Shown in pieces: positions 39,863 to 51,136 of a stretch of DNA of 64,000 nt (positions are counted from its first letter, which is position 1; each line of letters opens with the position of its first letter). The notes beneath the pieces were generated by a model. That model saw only the letters and a list, made by a program, of their open reading frames with translations. It was not told the DNA's origin and ran no database searches. The DNA is from an uncultured Anaerolineae bacterium (lineage in GTDB: Bacteria > Chloroflexota > Anaerolineae > Promineifilales > Promineifilaceae): positions 124,001-188,000 of the forward strand of contig CAJQMR010000008.1 in the NCBI GenBank assembly GCA_905479495.1. The letters run 5' to 3'. Both the position numbers and the translations under genes were made by a program.

Positions 39863-40264
39863 TTATTCGAGTTTGCCTGACTGCCGGGAAAAATAGCTGC
39901 GAATCTTTCCGATGAGAGAGTCTGTGCCCTGGCGCGTTTGACGGCGGAAGCGTTGCTCCCACCAGCCTGAGCCACCACCAGAAATAGGTGTCCAGCCTTC
40001 TTTTTTAAGTGCCAAAATTAGCTCGCGATAAGCAGCTATGTGCGCTGGATGGTTCTTTTGCGGATATCCTTCTGCGGCCTGAGCAAAAGGCACTTCGTTT
40101 GATTTGCCTGCCTCGTAACGGCCGTTTGGCCCTTTGGCATCGGCTACAAACCACAGCAGACCCAAATTGAAGGCATTCGCTCCAGCGTATCCCCCGCCCC
40201 CGGCATTTTGGTATGTTCTAAAGACAATGGTGCAGTAATCCCAAACTTTTTGCTCTGTGTTCAT
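39863..40264 (-). CDS. Uncharacterised 133-aa protein
   Basis: ATG ORF in an otherwise empty gap; Gly-rich central part. Confidence 0.5.
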   Translation of the reverse strand: MNTEQKVWDYCTIVFRTYQNAGGGGYAGANAFNLGLLWFVADAKGPNGRYEAGKSNEVPFAQAAEGYPQKNHPAHIAAYRELILALKKEGWTPISGGGSGWWEQRFRRQTRQGTDSLIGKIRSYFSRQSGKLE

Positions 40265-40476
40265 GCGAAATAGCGTAATGCAAAACTATTTGGCTTGTCA
40301 ATGAAAGCTTGTTTTCGGCATGAACAGGCGCATTGTCTATATTTTGCATAAGATTATGGAATATTTATTGACAAAATATGTGCAAGTGTTTATCATATAG
40401 ACATTCGTTTTTTAAATTAGCTTTGCCACAAGCAATCTGCATGGAAGCAAAAGATTGTCGGCAAGGGGGTGTATGG

Positions 40477-41451
40477 ATGTCTAATCGAGAAATATTTGTT
40501 GAGAATTTAGTGAAGCAGTACGCAGGCGGGGTAACGGCCGTAAATGACGTTTCCTTCCAGGTGAATTCCGGGGAGATTTTTGGCTTTCTTGGCCCGAACG
40601 GTGCGGGTAAAAGCACCACTATCAAAATATTGACCACCCTGGCCCTGCCCACAGAAGGACAGGCCACCGTCGGCGGCTATGATGTGGTGCACCAGGCAGA
40701 TCAGGTGCGCCGCATTGCTGGTGTGGCCCTGCAAGACATCGGCCTAGACCCGTTGATGAAGTCGCTGGAGCTGCTGGCTATGCAAGCGCAGCTGTTCGGC
40801 GCAACCCGACAGCAGGCTAAGGCGCGTGCCCAGGAGTTGATCGAACTGGTTCGCCTTACTGAAGCAGTAGACCGGCGCGTCGGCACCTACAGTGGCGGCA
40901 TGCGCCGTCGGCTGGATTTAGCTCTGGCCCTGGTGCACAAGCCAGATATCCTCTTTTTGGATGAACCGACGACCGGACTGGATCCCGCCAGCCGCCGCGA
41001 TGTGTGGCAAGAAGTGCGCCGCCTTAACAAAGAGTTGGGCATGACCATCTTCCTTACTACCCAATATTTGGAAGAAGCAGATGAACTGGCCGAGCGCATC
41101 GCCATCATTGACGATGGCAAGATTGCCAAAGAAGGCTCGCCAGCACAGCTGAAAGCGGCCGTTGGCAAAGAATCAATTAATCTGGCCTTCGACAACCGTG
41201 CAATGGCCGAACAGGCCCGCAGCCAGCTCAGCGACATGGCCGAAAACATCCAGACCGACCGTGATATGGTGCGCCTCTACATGAGCCAGGCCGCCCAAAC
41301 GATTCCGGCTGTGGTCACTCGGCTGCAAGCGGCCAATCTGAACCCAATTTCGCTCACGCTCACCCAGCCCACGCTAGATGATGTCTTTTTGCAGGTCACG
41401 GGTCAGCGGCTCTCAACAGAAGATGAAAAAGAAAAGGTAGCAGTAGGGTAA
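40477..41451 (+). CDS. ABC-2 type transporter ATP-binding protein (DrrA-like)
   Basis: GPNGAGKSTTIKIL Walker A, YSGGMRRRLDLALALVHKPDILFLDEPTTGLDP; start moved to MSNREIF. Confidence 0.92.
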   Translation: MSNREIFVENLVKQYAGGVTAVNDVSFQVNSGEIFGFLGPNGAGKSTTIKILTTLALPTEGQATVGGYDVVHQADQVRRIAGVALQDIGLDPLMKSLELLAMQAQLFGATRQQAKARAQELIELVRLTEAVDRRVGTYSGGMRRRLDLALALVHKPDILFLDEPTTGLDPASRRDVWQEVRRLNKELGMTIFLTTQYLEEADELAERIAIIDDGKIAKEGSPAQLKAAVGKESINLAFDNRAMAEQARSQLSDMAENIQTDRDMVRLYMSQAAQTIPAVVTRLQAANLNPISLTLTQPTLDDVFLQVTGQRLSTEDEKEKVAVG

Positions 41452-41455
41452 GCAA

Positions 41456-42289
41456 ATGACAACACAAGTTTCTGTACAAAATACAAGTTCCGTTCGCAGC
41501 GCAAAGCAGCCTAAAGCCAGTTTGCCATTGCAAATTTGGCTGGTTACCTGGCGTAATTTGGTCACGATTTTTCGCACACCGGTGGCCCTTTTTCCGCCGC
41601 TGGCCATCAGCATCTTCTTTTTGGTCATTTATGAATCAACATTGGGTGGGGCGGCAGCCTTTATCCCCAATTTGAGTGGCAACAGCTATCTGGGCTTCAT
41701 TTTGCCGTTGTCCATCGTCAGTTCTTCGCTCTCTGGGGCGGGAATTGCAGCGCAGAACATGGTGCGTGACATTGAGAGTGGCTACTTTGACAAGCTGCTG
41801 CTCACACCGATTAGCCGCGCAGCTTTGCTGCTGGGCCCCATCCTGGCCGGGGCGCTCATTTTGGGCATTCAGGCCAGCATTGTGGTGGGCGTGGCCCTAA
41901 TCATGGGGCTGGAATCGGCCACTGGTTTTGCGGGGCTGCTGCTGGTAGTTGGATTGGCGATTTTGTTGGGGACTGGTTTTGCTGGATTCACGGTATCGGC
42001 GGCCTTGGGCAGCGGCAGCGCGGCGGCGACCCAAGGTGCCAGCTTCATCTTTTTCCCGCTCACCTTCTTGACGGCCAGTTTTGTACCGTTGGAACTGTTA
42101 GATGGTTGGCTGAAAACGGCCGCAAAGCTCAATCCTATCACCTACGTCCTGGAAGCCATGCGGGCCACCCTTAACACAGGCTGGGATAACACGCTCATCT
42201 GGCAAGGGGTACTTGCCTGCTTGCTCTTGGGCGGGGCGATGTTTGCTCTGGCTATTTACGCCCTGCGGGTACGGACGCGGCGCTCATAA
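41456..42289 (+). CDS. ABC-2 type transporter permease (DrrB-like)
   Basis: Six-TM permease directly downstream of the ATPase. Confidence 0.88.
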   Translation: MTTQVSVQNTSSVRSAKQPKASLPLQIWLVTWRNLVTIFRTPVALFPPLAISIFFLVIYESTLGGAAAFIPNLSGNSYLGFILPLSIVSSSLSGAGIAAQNMVRDIESGYFDKLLLTPISRAALLLGPILAGALILGIQASIVVGVALIMGLESATGFAGLLLVVGLAILLGTGFAGFTVSAALGSGSAAATQGASFIFFPLTFLTASFVPLELLDGWLKTAAKLNPITYVLEAMRATLNTGWDNTLIWQGVLACLLLGGAMFALAIYALRVRTRRS

Positions 42290-42311
42290 TCTGAAAGCTG
42301 TTGGAATTTAG

Positions 42312-42390
42312 AAATTAGGGAGATTAGAGATTGGAGATTAGAGATTGGAGATTGAAAAATCTCTAATCTCTAATCTCCAATCTCTTTTTT
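42312..42390. repeat. Word-repeat inverted repeat (GAGATTAGAGATTGG family)
   Basis: AGATTAGAGATTGGAGATTAGAGATTGGAGATT ... AATCTCTAATCTCTAATCTCCAATCTCTTTTTT between convergent genes. Confidence 0.85.
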
Positions 42391-43582
42391 AGGGCATCAG
42401 CAGGACAGGTTCGATCTGCTCCATGGCCCAGTCGATTTCTTCCTTTTTGATGACCAGCGGCGGGGCAAAGCGGATGACGTTTTCGTGAGTTTCTTTACAT
42501 AAAATGCCGCGCTCTTGCAGCGCTTCGCAGAAGCGGCGGGCGCGTGTGTGCAATTCCACGCCGATGAACAGCCCCTTTCCTCTCACCTCTTTAATGTGCT
42601 CACTTTCAATGCGCTGCAGGCGGCCTTTGAAATATTCGCCCAATTCATGGGAGCGTTGCACCATTTTTTCTTCAACCAGGGCTTTAAGGGCGGCACGGCC
42701 GACGGCGGCTCCCAACGGATTGCCGCCAAAGGTGCTGCCGTGGTCACCGGGATGGAACAGGCCCAACACGTTGCGGTCAGCCAAAACGGCCGAAACTGGA
42801 TAGAATCCCCCGCTCAACGCTTTGCCCACGATGGTGATGTCTGACTTTACCCCTTCATGTTCGCAGGCGAACAGCTTTCCTGTACGGCCGAATCCGGTCT
42901 GAATCTCATCGGCCACAAAAAGCACATTGTTTTCCTGGCAAATGTCGTAGGCTTCCTTGAGGTAGCCTTCTGGCGGAATAATGACGCCGCCTTCGCCTTG
43001 GATTGGCTCGACGAGGAAGCCAACGGTGTTGGGGGTGATGGCTGCTTTGAGAGCGGCCGTATCACCGTAAGGAATCATGACAAAACCGGGGGTAAAGGGG
43101 CCGAAGTTGATTTTGTAGCTTTCTTCGCTGGAAAAACCAATGATGGTGGTGGTGCGCCCGTGGAAGTTTCCTCGGCAGACGATGATTTCGGCTTGATTGT
43201 GGGGCACTTTTTTGACTTCGTACCCCCATTTGCGTGTGGCTTTTACGGCCGTTTCCACCGCTTCAGCTCCCGTGTTCATGGGCAGCGCCATCTCGTAGTG
43301 GGTTAGTTCGCACAGCTCTTTGAGGAATGGGCCCATCTGGTCGTTGCGAAAGGCGCGGGAGGTGAGGGTGACTTTGTGCATTTGCGCCGCTGCCGCCGCT
43401 AAAATGCCTGGGTGGCAGTGCCCCTGGTTGACGGCCGAATACGCCGCCAGGCAGTCCAGATACTTTTTGCCATCTACATCATAAACCCAGGCACCTTCTG
43501 CTTTTTCAATCACTACATCCAGCGGATGATAGTTGTGGGCGCCGTAGGTTTCATCGAGTTCTATAAATTTTTGACTGTTCAT
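42389..43582 (-). CDS. rocD: Ornithine aminotransferase
   Basis: [41 protein letters not shown]. Confidence 0.88.
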   Translation of the reverse strand: MNSQKFIELDETYGAHNYHPLDVVIEKAEGAWVYDVDGKKYLDCLAAYSAVNQGHCHPGILAAAAAQMHKVTLTSRAFRNDQMGPFLKELCELTHYEMALPMNTGAEAVETAVKATRKWGYEVKKVPHNQAEIIVCRGNFHGRTTTIIGFSSEESYKINFGPFTPGFVMIPYGDTAALKAAITPNTVGFLVEPIQGEGGVIIPPEGYLKEAYDICQENNVLFVADEIQTGFGRTGKLFACEHEGVKSDITIVGKALSGGFYPVSAVLADRNVLGLFHPGDHGSTFGGNPLGAAVGRAALKALVEEKMVQRSHELGEYFKGRLQRIESEHIKEVRGKGLFIGVELHTRARRFCEALQERGILCKETHENVIRFAPPLVIKKEEIDWAMEQIEPVLLMP

Positions 43583-43649
43583 AATGAATCAATCTCCTTG
43601 CCAATGGGTGTTGGGGAAATCAGGGGCAACGCCATGTTGTTTGGTATTC

Positions 43650-43710
43650 AGGACTGGCAGTCCTTCAAATGGTTGCCTAACTGAAAATGATCTCAAGGAC
43701 TGCCAGTCCT
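43650..43710. repeat. Paired-palindrome element F, copy 1 (AGGACTNNCAGTCCT word)
   Basis: AGGACTGGCAGTCCT (43650-43664), 31-nt spacer, AGGACTGCCAGTCCT (43696-43710). Confidence 0.8.
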
Positions 43711-43958
43711 TAGGTTGATAAAAAAAAGCCTGATCTAATCGAACAATTGTCCGGTCATCAGGCTTTGCTCAGACAACACACTGTGGAGAGCGTGCCATCA
43801 TCTTTTCACAAAAACTATGTTGTTTTCTGGCTCCATTATAGATTTGCTTCTGGTTTCTGTCTATGGGGAAAAGGGGAAAGCAATCACGAATTTGACGAAT
43901 ATTTCCAAAATAGAATTCGTTTTATTCGTCCATTCGTGTGATTCGTGATAAAAAATTT

Positions 43959-44789
43959 CTAACGAACACGGCCGTATACATCCTCAATCGCCGCTTGCCC
44001 AGCAGCCGATTGCAGCCAGGCCAGAAAGGTGCGCAGCTCGCCGTTGGGCTCGCTTTCTGTGGCGGTGAGGAAGTAGAGCGGGGTGGTGAGTGAATAGGTT
44101 TGCTCGGCGGTGGTTGTGGGGGTGGCGGAACGGCCGTCTATCACTAACATCTTCACCGTGGCGGTTTGGCTGGCGCTGCTCAGGCTGCTGTAACCCATGG
44201 CGGCGGGATTGTTGGCAACGGCCGTTAACATCGCCTCATTGCCCGTTTGCAGCAAAGCATTGGGGCTGATGCGCTGCTCGGCCATGATTTGCTGCCGCAG
44301 CAGGGTGCGCAGCCCGGACCCTTGTTCGCGGCTGAGCAGGACAATTTCTTGGTCAAGCCCGCCGACCAACTGCCAATTGGTGAGACTGCCGTTAAAAATT
44401 GCCTGCACCTCAGCGCTGGTCAAACCCTGCACAGGATTGTCTGGATGCACGATAAGCACCAGGCCGTCTACAGCAACCGGATTGTAGTAACGCTGATTGC
44501 CTTCTGGAATGTGATGCAGCAAGATGGCATCTAACAGGCCATTGTCCAAATCATCAACCAGCGCCGTGCTGTTGGCCACCACAAACTGCAATTCAACTTG
44601 GGGATATTCTTCTGCGTAGGCCGTTTCCACCAGCGGAATGATGGCGCTGGCGCTGCTGGTGACGCCAATTTGCAGCAGCGTGGGGGTGGTGTCCGCTGGC
44701 AGGGTCGGCGGTGGGGCGGGCTGGCTGTTGCAGGCGGCAGTTGTGACGCCCACCAGCAAAGCCAGCAGCCAGATCCATCGTTTCATCAA
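43959..44789 (-). CDS. PstS-like substrate-binding lipoprotein
   Basis: Lipobox TTAAC; NPVQGLTSAEVQAIFNGSLTNW typical of PBP-like family. Confidence 0.8.
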   Translation of the reverse strand: MMKRWIWLLALLVGVTTAACNSQPAPPPTLPADTTPTLLQIGVTSSASAIIPLVETAYAEEYPQVELQFVVANSTALVDDLDNGLLDAILLHHIPEGNQRYYNPVAVDGLVLIVHPDNPVQGLTSAEVQAIFNGSLTNWQLVGGLDQEIVLLSREQGSGLRTLLRQQIMAEQRISPNALLQTGNEAMLTAVANNPAAMGYSSLSSASQTATVKMLVIDGRSATPTTTAEQTYSLTTPLYFLTATESEPNGELRTFLAWLQSAAGQAAIEDVYGRVR

Positions 44790-45605
44790 TTAGCTACCCA
44801 AAAAGGAAATGAGCAGAAAAACGACGCTGAACAGGGCAACGTAAGCGGCAAAGCCGTACAGCGTGTGGTTTTTTACCCAGGTGAGCAGCCAATGAATACA
44901 GGCGTAACCGGTGATCCCGGCGGCAATGAAAGCAGCGATGTAGACACCAGTAGAAAATTCGTTGCTTGTGGCGCTGAAGATTTTTAGGATGGCCTGCAAG
45001 CCTGCACCCAAAATGGCGGGGATGCCCAGCAAGAAGCTGTAGCGAGCGGCGGTGGGGCGGTCTAGCCCGCGTGACAGGCCGCCCACGATGGTGCTGCCGC
45101 TGCGCGACACGCCGGGGAAGAGGGCCATCACCTGAAACAGGCCAATGACGATGGCATCGGTCCAGGTCATGTGGGGGATGTCTTTTTTGCCAGACAGCAT
45201 CCGTTCGCCCAGGACGAGGAGAACGGCCGTTACCAGCAAAAAACCAGCCGCAGCTCGGGGACTGCCAAAAATATCTTCAAAAAAGCCTTCGAGTGGAAGG
45301 CCAATCAGGGCCACGGGGATGGACCCCACCACGATAAACCAGCCCAAACGGGCGTCGCTGCTGGCCATCGGTTGGCGTTGGGACAGATCGCGGAGAACGG
45401 CCGTTACAATATTCCACAAATCCCGCCGAAAATAGATCAGCACCGCCAACAGCGTCCCGGCATGAACCAGCCCAATTAGCGTCAGGTCGGGATTGGTCAT
45501 TTTGAACAATTCTGGCAGCAGCACCAAATGACCAGAGCTGGAGATGGGCAAAAATTCGGTGGCCCCTTGAATAAATCCAATAATAATCGCTTCGATAATT
45601 GACAT
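44790..45605 (-). CDS. uppP: Undecaprenyl-diphosphatase
   Basis: GFIQGATEFLPISSSGHLVLLPELF and FPGVSRSGSTI. Confidence 0.93.
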   Translation of the reverse strand: MSIIEAIIIGFIQGATEFLPISSSGHLVLLPELFKMTNPDLTLIGLVHAGTLLAVLIYFRRDLWNIVTAVLRDLSQRQPMASSDARLGWFIVVGSIPVALIGLPLEGFFEDIFGSPRAAAGFLLVTAVLLVLGERMLSGKKDIPHMTWTDAIVIGLFQVMALFPGVSRSGSTIVGGLSRGLDRPTAARYSFLLGIPAILGAGLQAILKIFSATSNEFSTGVYIAAFIAAGITGYACIHWLLTWVKNHTLYGFAAYVALFSVVFLLISFLGS

Positions 45606-45628
45606 AAAGTTTCCTAAAATTGCTTTAT

Positions 45629-45755
45629 GTCATTCTGAGCGTAGCGAAGAATCCCTGCAGAGTTGTAAATACCAAGCGTCTTACAGGCGAACAAGGATGC
45701 TGCCTGCTCAGGCTTAATGGGATTTTTCATTTCGCTGCGCTTCATTCAGAATGAC
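45629..45755. repeat. MITE/REP-like element copy 1
   Basis: GTCATTCTGAGCGTAGCGAAGAATCCCT ... GGGATTTTTCATTTCGCTGCGCTTCATTCAGAATGAC; related copy at 55311-55424. Confidence 0.65.
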
Positions 45756-45757
45756 AA

Positions 45758-46879
<1,122 letters not shown>

Positions 46880-47030
46880 TTATAAGGCGGGCAATGATTG
46901 TGGGCAATGCGCCCTGGGGTGACTGATTGTGCAAAAGCGTAAAAAACTCATCACGAATAGACGAATGGGACGAATCAGTCAAAGAAATATTGGTGATATT
47001 CGCTGCATTCGTAAAATTCGTGATTAAAAA

Positions 47031-47081
47031 AGGTGACAGCCACCCTAATTTTTGGAAAATCTTGAGCGACTGTCACCTTTG
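47031..47081. repeat. Degenerate inverted repeat related to element C
   Basis: AAGGTGACAGCCACCC ... GAGCGACTGTCACCTT. Confidence 0.5.
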
Positions 47082-47113
47082 GGGGACTGAATGGCTGCCG
47101 TTGGGCGCTTCAG

Positions 47114-47656
47114 TCAGAGGAAGACGATTTCGTTGACTTCTTTTTCTTGTTTGAGCCGGTTGATGCGGCGCTGGAGGTAGGGGGAAAAGAAGCCATCGTA
47201 CCGGGCTTGCAGCTCTGGCAACTGCCAATCGTTGCCAGTGATGTGGCCTCGGCATAGGTCAGTGCCGCAGCCGCAGATGAATTCGTCATAAGGCGCACTG
47301 TCTGTCATGGCATAGTCGAAGCACAGTTCTTCATCTGGTTGGATATTGCGCAGCGCAACCAGCGTGATGGAGTTGCTTAGGCCCAGATTGGGATCGCAAG
47401 AGTGGTTGACATAATCGCCTGCATCGAGGCTGGAACCATGGGGCACCTGGTACAGGTCATCTTCGATTTGTACACTGTGCTCGCGTTCAAATGATGATAA
47501 CTGGTTAAACTCCTCAGTTGTCACAACTGAACCACCCCAGCAGATGAGCAGTTCATTCTGCGGGATGGCTTCACGGGCGAAAAGCCCGTAACTTCCCTTT
47601 GCTGGATTCTCGCGGACTTCCAGCTTGTGAGAAACATAACTCTTTCGATTATCCAT
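47114..47656 (-). CDS. SET domain protein (putative protein lysine methyltransferase)
   Basis: GYGLFAREAI-like start of SET fold, NHSCDPNLG, PDEELCFDYA, post-SET-like CGCGTDLCRG; start moved to MDNRKSY. Confidence 0.8.
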   Translation of the reverse strand: MDNRKSYVSHKLEVRENPAKGSYGLFAREAIPQNELLICWGGSVVTTEEFNQLSSFEREHSVQIEDDLYQVPHGSSLDAGDYVNHSCDPNLGLSNSITLVALRNIQPDEELCFDYAMTDSAPYDEFICGCGTDLCRGHITGNDWQLPELQARYDGFFSPYLQRRINRLKQEKEVNEIVFL

Positions 47657-48051
47657 TTTCGGTCTAGTTTTCCTTATTAATGCAGTATTGTTTTTGGCGC
47701 AAAACGGCCGTATTTTCAAGAGCGATGCCACTTTTACACCACAACCTTAAAAAAAGAATCCGGCATTGTACAATGCCGGTTTGTGACAAATTGCTTCTTT
47801 TGCCGTGATTGATTGGGAAACGGCCGTTCTGCAAAATGATCTATGAATTTGCGCGAAATAGTACACTAATTTTGACTGAATACAACAAATTGGTGTACTC
47901 ATTTTGAGTAAGGTATGGCAGGCGCAATAAGCACCTCGTTTTGGGACAGATTGCCTGATGTGCCTCAAGGGCTTTATGCTAAACTTATTGTATCTTTTAC
48001 GTTTAACTTTTGCTGCTTTAAAGTGGCGGATATATTTGTAAGGTTGGTCAA

Positions 48052-48103
48052 GCAAATCACAACAAGTTATCTGACGTAAAAAGGATGTTTGCTGGTGATT
48101 TGC
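48052..48103. repeat. Inverted repeat GCAAATCAC ... GTGATTTGC, copy 2
   Basis: Same 9-bp arms and similar spacing as 2068-2117; upstream of the hybrid kinase. Confidence 0.6.
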
Positions 48104-48171
48104 TCACGTAAAAGCGGGAAGCGGAGTATCCATTTTAAAAAGCTTTTGCCGCTTTTGCATACAGGTTTAGC

Positions 48172-50712
48172 ATGATTGAATTTAAAGTCGCCTCATTGAA
48201 AAATAGTCCAGAAAGCGGTGATTTTTGGCAGGGTCTCAATGCCGCATCGGTTGCGTTACAGCAGGCGGCACAGTCAGAAACGGCCGTTTACCAGGTTTTT
48301 GCCGAACAGTTAGTTAAATTAGGGCTTCACGGTACCGTGAATTTGCTAGATGAGTCGGGGGAAAATTTACGCGTGACTTCCATGGTTTTTTCAGCGCGCC
48401 TGATGCGCCTGATAAAACGTGCCGAAAAACTCCTCAAAATTAACAGCCAGGAATTTTGCTACCCGGCGGATGCTTCTCCCGCCGATGAGACGGTGTTGAC
48501 AAAAGGGGATGTCGTTTTTTTGCACGATAACAGCGAAAAAATGCGGCTGGTGATCCCTCCTAATATTTACCGTGTTGTCTCCAGATTAATAGGGCCCTTC
48601 CTGAAGATACCTGCCATCTTGGCTCCCATTTTTGCCAAGTCAGAAGTGATCGGGGTGCTGTATATTGCTGGGGCTAATTTACGGGTGGAAGATGTGTCGA
48701 CTATTGCAGCCTTTTCTACCCATTTGTCCATTGCTCTAGAAAATGCCCGGCTTTTCCAGGCTGTGCAGCGAGCCGAGTCGCAATATAGGCGCCTCTTTGA
48801 ATCGGCCAATGAAGGTATTTTTCTATTCGATCAACACACGCGCCAGTTGATTTCGGCGAACCCCAAAATGCTGTCATTATTGGGCATAAAGAGTGAAGAT
48901 ATCGGGACGATACGGCCGTCTTCTTGGGCAACACCAGATATCTATCAGCTTTATAAACAACATCTCGCACTCACGTTGGAAAATGGCACTCATTTCTTTG
49001 AAATCCCTTATATTGCTCCAGATGGTGACATACGCCAATGGCAAATTTCGGCAACTCTTGTCGATCTTGAAGGGAGGCCGATGCTGAATGGATTGGTGCG
49101 AGACGTGACGGAATCCAGGCGGGCTGAAGAGGAGTTGCGCCAACGTGAGGAACAGCAGCGTCAGCTCTCGGAAAAATTAACGCAACAAACACGCTTGCTG
49201 GAAGCCATTTTAGCTGCCACGCCAGATAATTTTTTAGTGTTTGATTTAAACGGCCGTTTGCAGTTTATCAGTCTTAGCATCTTGGAATTTTTAGGGTTTT
49301 CCCTGAATGACGTTGTGGGGAAAACATGGCAAGAGCTTCAGTTGCCTGTTGAATTTGGCAAAGTAAGTGACCAGGATCGGGCAAGTGTGTTGCAGACCGG
49401 CAAACCGGTTAGCCGAGAGTTTCAATTTCCCTGGTCAGATGGTTTACGCGAGATCGAATTTGTAACCAACCCCGTGCTGGACAACCAGGAAGAGGTTGTT
49501 TCTTTTGTGACCACGGCCCGGGACGTGACAGAATGGCGACAAACAGTGCGGGCTATGCATCGTGCCCAAAAAATGGAAAGTTTGGGCATATTGGCCGGTG
49601 GCATTGCCCACGATTTTAACAATTTGTTGGTGGCTATGTTGGGCCAGGCTTCACTGGCCCAAACCTATCTAGACAGTCACCAGCCGGCGCATGGGCACAT
49701 TAGCAAGGTTGTTCAAGCGGCCGAACAGGCAGCGGGCTTAACCCAGCAGCTGCTGGCTTATTCCGGTGGTGGCCAGTTCAGTATTAAGTTAATCGATCTC
49801 AATCGTCTTATTCAAGAAAGCATGGACCTGTTTAAGGTGGCACTGCCCAAACAAATTATTCTGGAGTTTGACCTGGTAGATGATTTACCCCTGATTGAGG
49901 GTGACAAAGCTCAGCTGCAGCAAGTATTGATGAATTTAGTTATTAATGGGGCTGAAGCAATTGGTGAACAGACTGGAAGAATTTGTGTGCAGACGGCCGT
50001 ACGACATATTACGCAAGAAGATCAGCGCTTCTGGCGATATACAGATTTGCAATTACCCACGGGAAACTATGTTTCTTTGCGGGTAGAAGACGATGGCGAG
50101 GGCATGGAACCGGAAAACATCGTCAAAATCTTTGATCCTTTCTTTACGACCAAGTTTACCGGGCGCGGTTTAGGATTGGCGGCTGTGCTGGGAATCGTAC
50201 GCAGTCATCGGGGTGGTCTCTGGGTGTCCAGTGAGCCGGAAGACGGCACCGTTTTTGAACTTTTGCTACCGATTTCCACTGAAGTTGAACCAGTGGAAGC
50301 AGCCCAACCAGAAGTGCCTGTGTCGGAAACGGCCGTTACCGGCCTGGTTCTGGTTATTGATGATGAACGCGCCGTGCGCGAAGCAGTGGCTGACATTTTA
50401 GAAATGGAAGGGATGGAGGTGATCGCCGCTGCCAATGGCGATGAAGGCATTGCTTTGTACCAGGCACAAGCCAGCGAGATCGATCTGGTGCTGCTTGATT
50501 TGTCCATGCCCGGCAAAAGCGGCCGCGAAACGTTTGAAATTTTACAGCAATTTGATCCAGATGTGCGCATTATGCTTTCTTCTGGCTATAGCGAGGAGGA
50601 CGCCACGCGCGGTTTTGCCACGCCACCGTTGGTAGGCTTTTTGCAAAAACCTTATCGGCTGGACACGTTTATTCAGCGGATGCAAGAATTTATGCGAAAT
50701 CACAAACTGTAG
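48172..50712 (+). CDS. Hybrid sensor histidine kinase (GAF-like, two PAS, HisKA, HATPase_c, REC)
   Basis: GGIAHDFNNLLVAMLGQ H-box, GRGLGLAAVLGIVRSH, LVLLDLSMPGKSG receiver. Confidence 0.92.
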   Translation: MIEFKVASLKNSPESGDFWQGLNAASVALQQAAQSETAVYQVFAEQLVKLGLHGTVNLLDESGENLRVTSMVFSARLMRLIKRAEKLLKINSQEFCYPADASPADETVLTKGDVVFLHDNSEKMRLVIPPNIYRVVSRLIGPFLKIPAILAPIFAKSEVIGVLYIAGANLRVEDVSTIAAFSTHLSIALENARLFQAVQRAESQYRRLFESANEGIFLFDQHTRQLISANPKMLSLLGIKSEDIGTIRPSSWATPDIYQLYKQHLALTLENGTHFFEIPYIAPDGDIRQWQISATLVDLEGRPMLNGLVRDVTESRRAEEELRQREEQQRQLSEKLTQQTRLLEAILAATPDNFLVFDLNGRLQFISLSILEFLGFSLNDVVGKTWQELQLPVEFGKVSDQDRASVLQTGKPVSREFQFPWSDGLREIEFVTNPVLDNQEEVVSFVTTARDVTEWRQTVRAMHRAQKMESLGILAGGIAHDFNNLLVAMLGQASLAQTYLDSHQPAHGHISKVVQAAEQAAGLTQQLLAYSGGGQFSIKLIDLNRLIQESMDLFKVALPKQIILEFDLVDDLPLIEGDKAQLQQVLMNLVINGAEAIGEQTGRICVQTAVRHITQEDQRFWRYTDLQLPTGNYVSLRVEDDGEGMEPENIVKIFDPFFTTKFTGRGLGLAAVLGIVRSHRGGLWVSSEPEDGTVFELLLPISTEVEPVEAAQPEVPVSETAVTGLVLVIDDERAVREAVADILEMEGMEVIAAANGDEGIALYQAQASEIDLVLLDLSMPGKSGRETFEILQQFDPDVRIMLSSGYSEEDATRGFATPPLVGFLQKPYRLDTFIQRMQEFMRNHKL

Positions 50713-50914
50713 CAATAGCCCGAGGATAGAAGCGCATCGTCTGCATCTCCCTGGACAGCATGTTTATCAGTGCTTTCGGTGCTAGGCGGCAGATTTCTTA
50801 CATTGATGGAGATAACACAGCCCCACAGCTTTTTTGACAACCACACACGCTTTTGCTACCATCTCACCCACAATTAAATAAAGTCTTAGGCAATATAAAG
50901 CTTGCCTAAGCAAT

Positions 50915-51040
50915 TCTTATCCAGAGAGGTGGAGGGAACGGCCCGATGATACCTCAGCAACCACTTATGATCGCCAGCTTGGCGCATTATGGGAAGGTGC
51001 TAATTCCGGCAGAAGAAATGTAATCTTCTGGAAGATGAGA
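50915..51040 (+). promoter_or_regulatory. SAM-I (S-box) riboswitch
   Basis: TCTTATCCAGAGAGGTGGAGGGAACGGCCCGATGATACCTCAGCAACC core; P1 closes with GATGAGA; followed by terminator and Met-pathway genes. Confidence 0.95.
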
Positions 51041-51060
51041 TGTGGCAATATTGATTTTAT

Positions 51061-51098
51061 GAGCCCCTTCTGTGACTTCCAGAAGGGGCTTTTTCTTT
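51061..51098 (+). terminator. Terminator of the SAM-I riboswitch expression platform
   Basis: AGCCCCTTCT gtgacttcc AGAAGGGGCT TTTTCTTT. Confidence 0.9.
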
Positions 51099-51136
51099 GA
51101 TGCGTACGGGTATGTGCGTGGCCAAGCGAGGGAACG

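Noticed and set aside
8704-42390. Possible CRISPR arrays in the AT-rich repeated words
   Set aside because: Repeats are short words in inverted arrangement with no regular unique spacers, and no cas genes are nearby.
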